Shown piece after piece: positions 60,250 through 64,000 of a stretch of 64,000 nt of DNA. Below the pieces are notes generated by a model. That model had not been told where the DNA came from. It was given only the letters and a program-made list of their open reading frames with translations, and did not search any database. The DNA comes from Bog-473 sp049513455 (lineage in GTDB: Bacteria; Actinomycetota; Acidimicrobiia; Acidimicrobiales; RAAP-2), in NCBI GenBank assembly GCA_049513455.1, contig JBEKWB010000009.1, positions 42,498 through 106,497 of the forward strand. The letters are read 5' to 3'. Each line of letters opens with the position of its first letter. Position 1 is the stretch's first letter. The translations under genes and the position numbers were made by a program.

Positions 60250-61752
60250 CGCAATTTAAGTCGCGCCTTCGCGTGACTTGTGCGTAAGGAGCCGACCCGG
60301 CCCCGTGCTGCTTGATGGCCCGTCCGCCTGGCGCCGCCGGTTCCTCGGCACGGGCCTCTTGGCCACGGGGCAGCCGGCCGCACGCCATGACGTCTCGGCC
60401 ACCTGGCCCCGTGCGGTGATGACCTGGGCCGCGTGGACGTCGGCGTGCGAGGTGTGTCCGCACCTGGTACAGGTGAATCTGGCCCGGCACCGGTTGGCTG
60501 CTTCGGTGTGCCCACAGGCAATGCACTCCCTCGACGAATCCTTCGGGTCGACCTTCCAGACCCTGCGTGCGGCCTCTTCCGCCTTCACGCAGATCCAGTA
60601 GGCCAGTCGAGCCAGTGCAGCGTCCAGCAGGCTCCTGTTCAGTCCCTTTTTCTGGGCGACTCCTTTCCCGGGGGACACTTTCGTCCCCTTGGCTGATTTG
60701 GACATATTGACGAGCTGTAAATCCTCGAGGGCGATGACGCCATAGCGCGAGACAATGTCGATGGCACAGTGGCGGGCCCAGTTCTCCGAGCGCCGGTGGG
60801 CCTTGGCGTATGCCTTGGCCACGGCTTTGTTGATCTTTTTCCACTCCGGCGAGAACTTTTCGCTTCTCTCGCGTTGGCGCTGCAGTTCGGCGATCTGGGT
60901 TCGGGCCTCTTTGAGAAACGGGGGGCAGGTGAGCAGCGTGCCGTCGGGCAAGGCGGCAGTCACCCAGATGCCGCGGTCCACCCCACCAATGTCGGTGGTC
61001 TCGGGTAGGGGTTTGAGGGCCACCCCGCGGAACCCGACACAGGCCCGCCAGGCGCCTGAGTGGGTGCGGGTGATGGTCAAGGTCCGGGGCTCTCCACCGC
61101 GGGCGATGAGCCGGCGTAGCTGCCGGACCGCTCCTTGGCCCAAAGGGATCTCACCGACCCCTTGGACGTGGAGCGCTGCCGCGACCGCCTGGGCCGGACG
61201 TCCATCCTGGTGGGGCAGGCACGGGGTGATGCCACGCAGATGCCACCCGGTCGGGGTGTCGTAGAAGATGGTCCGAAAGCGGGCTCGGGACTTGAACCTC
61301 GGATAGCCGGGGGTCTCGCCGTGCTTTACCCTCCGAAAGAACGCGCCAAAGGCTTCGTCGACGCGGGAGATGGCGCCGCGGACCGGAGTGATACCGAAAC
61401 GGCCGATGGCCGGGCACACCTCTTTGAGCTCTTTGACCTCGTTGAACTGGTCGAAACGGCTGATCGAGGTTGGCCGGGGAGAGTTCCGGGTGATGTGCCA
61501 GGCGTCACGTCGGTGCTGGAGGGCACCGTTGTAGATGTCACGCGAGAGCTGGAGTAATTGGGTGAGCAGGCGCGCCCGGACCCGGGAAGGGCGCAGGGCG
61601 ATCTCCGCCTTGCGGACGAGAGTGGTATCTGTGCCATCGACGATGAGCTTTGCCGAGCCCACTCGCAGGGCCGTCTTATCCGGGGCGATCACGGCTTCTA
61701 CTCTGCCGTGGGGGTGTGACACACGGCATCCATTTCGGATCGCGCGATTTAA
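60250..61752 (-). mobile_element. tnpB-only IS200/IS605-type (IS1341-like) element
   Basis: The element is defined by the tnpB gene and by similar sequences at its two edges: CGCAATTTAA at 60250-60259 and CGCGATTTAA at 61743-61752. CACAAGT also occurs near both edges in tnpB orientation. A subterminal imperfect hairpin (AAGTC-GCG with CGC-GT-GACTT, 60258-60279) lies at the tnpB 3' end, where such elements fold. No tnpA is present, so it would need one in trans. Exact ends are estimates. Confidence 0.6.
60256..61722 (-). CDS. tnpB: TnpB, RNA-guided RuvC-like nuclease of an IS605-family element
   Basis: A roughly 488-residue TnpB/OrfB. The N-terminal ALRPSRVRARLLTQLLQLSR and IYNGAL is the OrfB helix-turn-helix region. 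The RuvC triad is complete: Asp in GVDRGI (codon 60976-60978), Glu in ALEDLQ (60724-60726) and Asp in HADVHAAQVI (60439-60441). The zinc finger has CIACGH and CTRCGH. About 50 basic residues follow the last Asp, longer than usual. The start is uncertain: GTG at 61722, 61692 or 61662. Family knowledge says it cuts DNA guided by an RNA from the element's 3' end. Confidence 0.9.
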   Translation of the reverse strand: MSHPHGRVEAVIAPDKTALRVGSAKLIVDGTDTTLVRKAEIALRPSRVRARLLTQLLQLSRDIYNGALQHRRDAWHITRNSPRPTSISRFDQFNEVKELKEVCPAIGRFGITPVRGAISRVDEAFGAFFRRVKHGETPGYPRFKSRARFRTIFYDTPTGWHLRGITPCLPHQDGRPAQAVAAALHVQGVGEIPLGQGAVRQLRRLIARGGEPRTLTITRTHSGAWRACVGFRGVALKPLPETTDIGGVDRGIWVTAALPDGTLLTCPPFLKEARTQIAELQRQRERSEKFSPEWKKINKAVAKAYAKAHRRSENWARHCAIDIVSRYGVIALEDLQLVNMSKSAKGTKVSPGKGVAQKKGLNRSLLDAALARLAYWICVKAEEAARRVWKVDPKDSSRECIACGHTEAANRCRARFTCTRCGHTSHADVHAAQVITARGQVAETSWRAAGCPVAKRPVPRNRRRQADGPSSSTGPGRLLTHKSREGAT

Positions 61753-61780
61753 CTTGTGGCGCGGTCTAACCTCGCTGCCA

Positions 61781-62413
61781 ATGGCACGGACGGAAGCAGC
61801 CGATGACTCTCCCCGCCGGGCGAACTGGCAAGCGCGTCGCCAGGTGATCATCGACACCTCAGCACCCGTCTTCGCGCAACACGGCTACCACGCCACCGGC
61901 ATCATGCAGCTCTGTGCCGCCAACGACCTCGGCAAGGGCGCCCTCTACCACTACATCGGTTCCAAAGAGGAGCTTCTCGCGGCCATCCACGACCGGGTGA
62001 TGGACGAAGTGATGCTCGGTGCCGAACGCGTGGCGGAAGCCGGCGGCTCTCCCTCGCAACAGCTGGCCATGCTCGGCGACGAGCTGCTCGACGTGATCCA
62101 CCGCTACCCGGATCACGTCTGGGTCTTTCTGCATGAGTTCCCCGCGCTGACCGGCGAGCGCGCCACCGCCTTCCGCGGCCGCCGCCGCGAGTACGAGCGA
62201 CGGGTCGAGGCGGTGCTCCAGGCCGGCGTCGACTCCGGCGAGTTTCGTGACGTGGAGCCCAGGCTCACCGCCATGGCATGGCTCGGGATGCACAACTACA
62301 CCTACCTGTGGCTGAAGGCCGGCGGTCGGCTGTCGGCCCGGGACGTGGCGAAGCCGTTCGCCGAGATCTTCATGCGCGGGATCATCAACCCGACCCCCGC
62401 ACCGCACCACTAG
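61781..62413 (+). CDS. TetR-family regulator
   Basis: A 210-residue repressor: helix-turn-helix about residues 22-66 (YHATGIMQLCAANDL, KGALYHYIGSKEELL) and a ligand domain like the TetR_C group with VWVFLHEFPALTGERA. The ATG at 61781 is only about 29 bases from the edge of the tnpB element and no ribosome site is evident, so the insertion has probably replaced or altered its promoter. It may control the SDR genes or the ligase on either side. Confidence 0.88.
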   Translation: MARTEAADDSPRRANWQARRQVIIDTSAPVFAQHGYHATGIMQLCAANDLGKGALYHYIGSKEELLAAIHDRVMDEVMLGAERVAEAGGSPSQQLAMLGDELLDVIHRYPDHVWVFLHEFPALTGERATAFRGRRREYERRVEAVLQAGVDSGEFRDVEPRLTAMAWLGMHNYTYLWLKAGGRLSARDVAKPFAEIFMRGIINPTPAPHH

Positions 62414-62419
62414 CCGCGC

Positions 62420-63166
62420 TCACGGCGCGGCGTACCCGCCGTCGACGACGAGCGCCGATCCGGTTGTCCAGCGCGACCCGTCACCCGCCAGGTAGGAGTA
62501 CGCCCCGACCAGGTCGGCGGCCGATCCGAGGCCGAGAGGGTGACGCGCCGCCACGGCGTCGAGCGCTTCGGGGGGAAGACCGTCGTGGATGGCGGAGAGG
62601 AACGTCCCCGGGCACACGCAGTTGACGCGGATCCCGTCCCGGGCGTATTCCACCGCAGCCACCTTCGCCAGCTGGATCACGGCCGCCTTGGTGGCACAGT
62701 ACGGCGCTGCGTGTGACCATGCCGTCATCCCGGCGACCGACGCCGTGAGGACAATGGAGCCTGAGCCCTGAGGGCGCATGAAGCCGACCGCGGCGCGGAT
62801 CCCGTTGACGGCGCCGAGGACGTTGATCCGGAAGGCGCGTTCCCAGTCCTCGGTGGCCAGGTTGTGGATCCGCCCGTTCGGCGACAGGACGCCCGCGTTG
62901 CTGATCAGCACGTCGAGATGGCCGAAGCGCTCGACCGCCAACGCGATGGCGGCCTCGACTGCTGCGAAGTCGCTGACGTCGGCGAGCGCCGTCTCGACCG
63001 ATCCTTCGATTGGAGGGAGGGCGGCGACGGTGGCCTCGAGCGACGCTGCGCTGACGTCGCTCAGCAGCAGATCGGTGTCCGGCTCCCCGGCGAGCTGGCG
63101 CGTCACCGCCGCACCCAGCGCGCCGCCGGCTCCTGTGATGGCAATGACCCGACGTGGTGGCGTCAT
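62420..63166 (-). CDS. SDR-family oxidoreductase
   Basis: A 248-residue classical short-chain dehydrogenase: TGAGGALGAA at residues 11-20, LTASVAGM where the catalytic Ser is in TASVA, PYCATKAAVIQL with Tyr and Lys, and SALVVDGGYA. The ATG overlaps the stop of the upstream SDR by four bases. The two tandem SDRs may handle successive or stereochemically opposite alcohols. Confidence 0.92.
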   Translation of the reverse strand: MTPPRRVIAITGAGGALGAAVTRQLAGEPDTDLLLSDVSAASLEATVAALPPIEGSVETALADVSDFAAVEAAIALAVERFGHLDVLISNAGVLSPNGRIHNLATEDWERAFRINVLGAVNGIRAAVGFMRPQGSGSIVLTASVAGMTAWSHAAPYCATKAAVIQLAKVAAVEYARDGIRVNCVCPGTFLSAIHDGLPPEALDAVAARHPLGLGSAADLVGAYSYLAGDGSRWTTGSALVVDGGYAAP

Positions 63167-63942
63167 ACCAACAAGTATCCGCCATCCACGTTGAGAACGG
63201 TGCCGGTGACGAACGAGGAGGCGTCGGACACCAAGAACTGGTATGCGCCCACAAGTTCGATCGGCGCCCCCCAGCGGCGCTGTGCGGTGTGTCCGGTGAT
63301 GGCGTCGGAGAGCTTCGGGTTGTTCTTCCAGCCTTCGGCCAACGGCGAATCGAACCATCCGGGAGCCACGACATTGACCGTGATGCCGGCGGGGGCCAGG
63401 TCGAGCGCCAGGCCCTTGGCCACGCCGACCACCCCGGCCTTGGAGGCGCTGTAGGCGGTCAACCCTTTGCGGGGCCGCTCACCCACGACCGAGCCCGTGA
63501 AGATCAGGCGTCCCCCTTCGCGCATCACCCGGGCCGCGGCGCGGGCACCGAGGAAGGCACCCGTGAGGTTCACCTCGAGAATCTGGCGCCAGACCGAGGC
63601 CTCGGTCTGGCGCGGACCGGCCACGATCGGCGAAATGCCGGCATTGCAGATCCAGGCGTCGATGCCCCCCCACTCGGACACCGCAGCGTCGGCCACCTCT
63701 TCGTTGAAGTCCTCGTCCGTCACGTCGCCACTCAGGACGAGGGACGGACCGGGGAGCTTGGCGGCGACGGCCTTGAGGTCCCTTTCCGTACGGGCGACCA
63801 GCGCGACGGACGCTCCGGCGTGGGAGAACGCATGCGCCAGCAGGGCCCCGAGACCGCGGCTGGCACCGGTGATGACCACCCTCTTCCCGTCGACCGCGCC
63901 GGGACTGGGGAAGGACTCGGGGATCTCGATTTCACCGATCAT
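63163..63942 (-). CDS. SDR-family oxidoreductase
   Basis: A 259-residue classical short-chain dehydrogenase: TGASRGLGAL near residue 25, FTGSVVGERP with catalytic Ser, AYSASKAGVVGV with Tyr and Lys, and LNVDGGYLL. AAGGGAAGAG precedes the ATG. First of the SDR pair; its promoter carries a TetR-type inverted repeat at 63959-63974. Confidence 0.92.
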   Translation of the reverse strand: MIGEIEIPESFPSPGAVDGKRVVITGASRGLGALLAHAFSHAGASVALVARTERDLKAVAAKLPGPSLVLSGDVTDEDFNEEVADAAVSEWGGIDAWICNAGISPIVAGPRQTEASVWRQILEVNLTGAFLGARAAARVMREGGRLIFTGSVVGERPRKGLTAYSASKAGVVGVAKGLALDLAPAGITVNVVAPGWFDSPLAEGWKNNPKLSDAITGHTAQRRWGAPIELVGAYQFLVSDASSFVTGTVLNVDGGYLLV

Positions 63943-63958
63943 CGCTCTTCCCTTTTTG

Positions 63959-63974
63959 TACCGACCGACCGGTA
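63959..63974. promoter_or_regulatory. TetR-type operator at the right edge
   Basis: TACCG, six bases, CGGTA, within the run TACCGACCGACCGGTA, 17-32 bases upstream of the terminal SDR gene. ACCGACCGGT-type palindromes are common TetR operators in actinobacteria. A TATAGT stretch follows, and a possible divergent GTG start (63988) begins before the window ends. Confidence 0.6.
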
Positions 63975-64000
63975 TAGTACATGGTTCGTGACCACGGACC

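Noticed and set aside
1..64000. CRISPR array, prophage or conjugative genes
   Set aside because: No spaced direct-repeat array, integrase, capsid, terminase or relaxase sequence was seen; the only mobile gene is tnpB.
63988..64000. Start of a divergent gene at the right edge
   Set aside because: A GTG is present but only four codons remain in the window, too little to support a feature.

Overview
The window is dense, high-GC DNA with many GTG and a few TTG starts, short intergenic gaps and 1-4 base stop/start overlaps. Its gene families are those of an aerobic, lipid- and terpenoid-degrading actinomycete: many TetR repressors, luciferase-like (LLM) flavin/F420 oxidoreductases, cytochromes P450, CaiB/BaiF CoA transferases, FadE-type acyl-CoA dehydrogenases, FadD-type ligases, DUF1214 proteins and a KshB-like reductase. 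An actinobacterium (Mycobacteriales or Acidimicrobiia) is the best guess. No rRNA, intact tRNA or marker protein narrows this further.

Left part (1-31.6 kb): single genes and small operons of mixed role. They include a D-aminoacylase-type hydrolase; a VOC protein divergent from an LLM oxidoreductase; a P450 lacking the usual I-helix acid; a fructosamine-kinase-like protein with an NTF2-like partner divergent from a TetR; and an SDR/zinc-alcohol-dehydrogenase pair divergent from a 4-hydroxyacetophenone-monooxygenase-like Baeyer-Villiger enzyme with its own TetR. These are followed by a nitrobindin-like protein, the msrB-msrA repair operon, a DUF1214/sulfotransferase pair, an LLM gene broken by one in-frame TAA, a TetR/MFS efflux operon, an AlkB-like dioxygenase, an acyl-CoA thioesterase, a secreted CocE/NonD hydrolase and a PAS-GAF-GAF-SpoIIE phosphatase. 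Remnants of an alpha/beta hydrolase and of a tRNA 3' half lie at 29.18-29.36 kb.

Right part (31.6-64 kb): an almost unbroken catabolic region. It holds two CoA-ligase-led operons (36.7-38.2 and 40.7-42.3 kb), each ending in or linked to an amidohydrolase-2 protein. It also holds a P450/SDR unit, an SDR/CoA-transferase unit, an amidohydrolase without its HxH motif, a TetR with a palindromic operator, and a TauD-SDR-CMD-Rieske-small-protein operon. Divergent from the last is a KshB-like reductase, SnoaL-like protein and paired acyl-CoA dehydrogenase operon; a ligase, an LLM oxidoreductase and two terminal SDRs complete the region. The pattern is oxygenation of a cyclic or branched substrate, alcohol/ketone conversion by SDRs, CoA activation, dehydrogenation by two probable heteromeric acyl-CoA dehydrogenases, hydration, and C-C or C-O cleavage. 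The substrate cannot be read from sequence.

Several promoters in this region, plus the P450 promoter at 5.1 kb, carry related AT-rich boxes of the form TGAGA-n-TTTC/TTCC, suggesting shared control. One mobile element is present: a tnpB-only IS200/IS605-type insertion (60.25-61.75 kb) lodged just upstream of a TetR gene.
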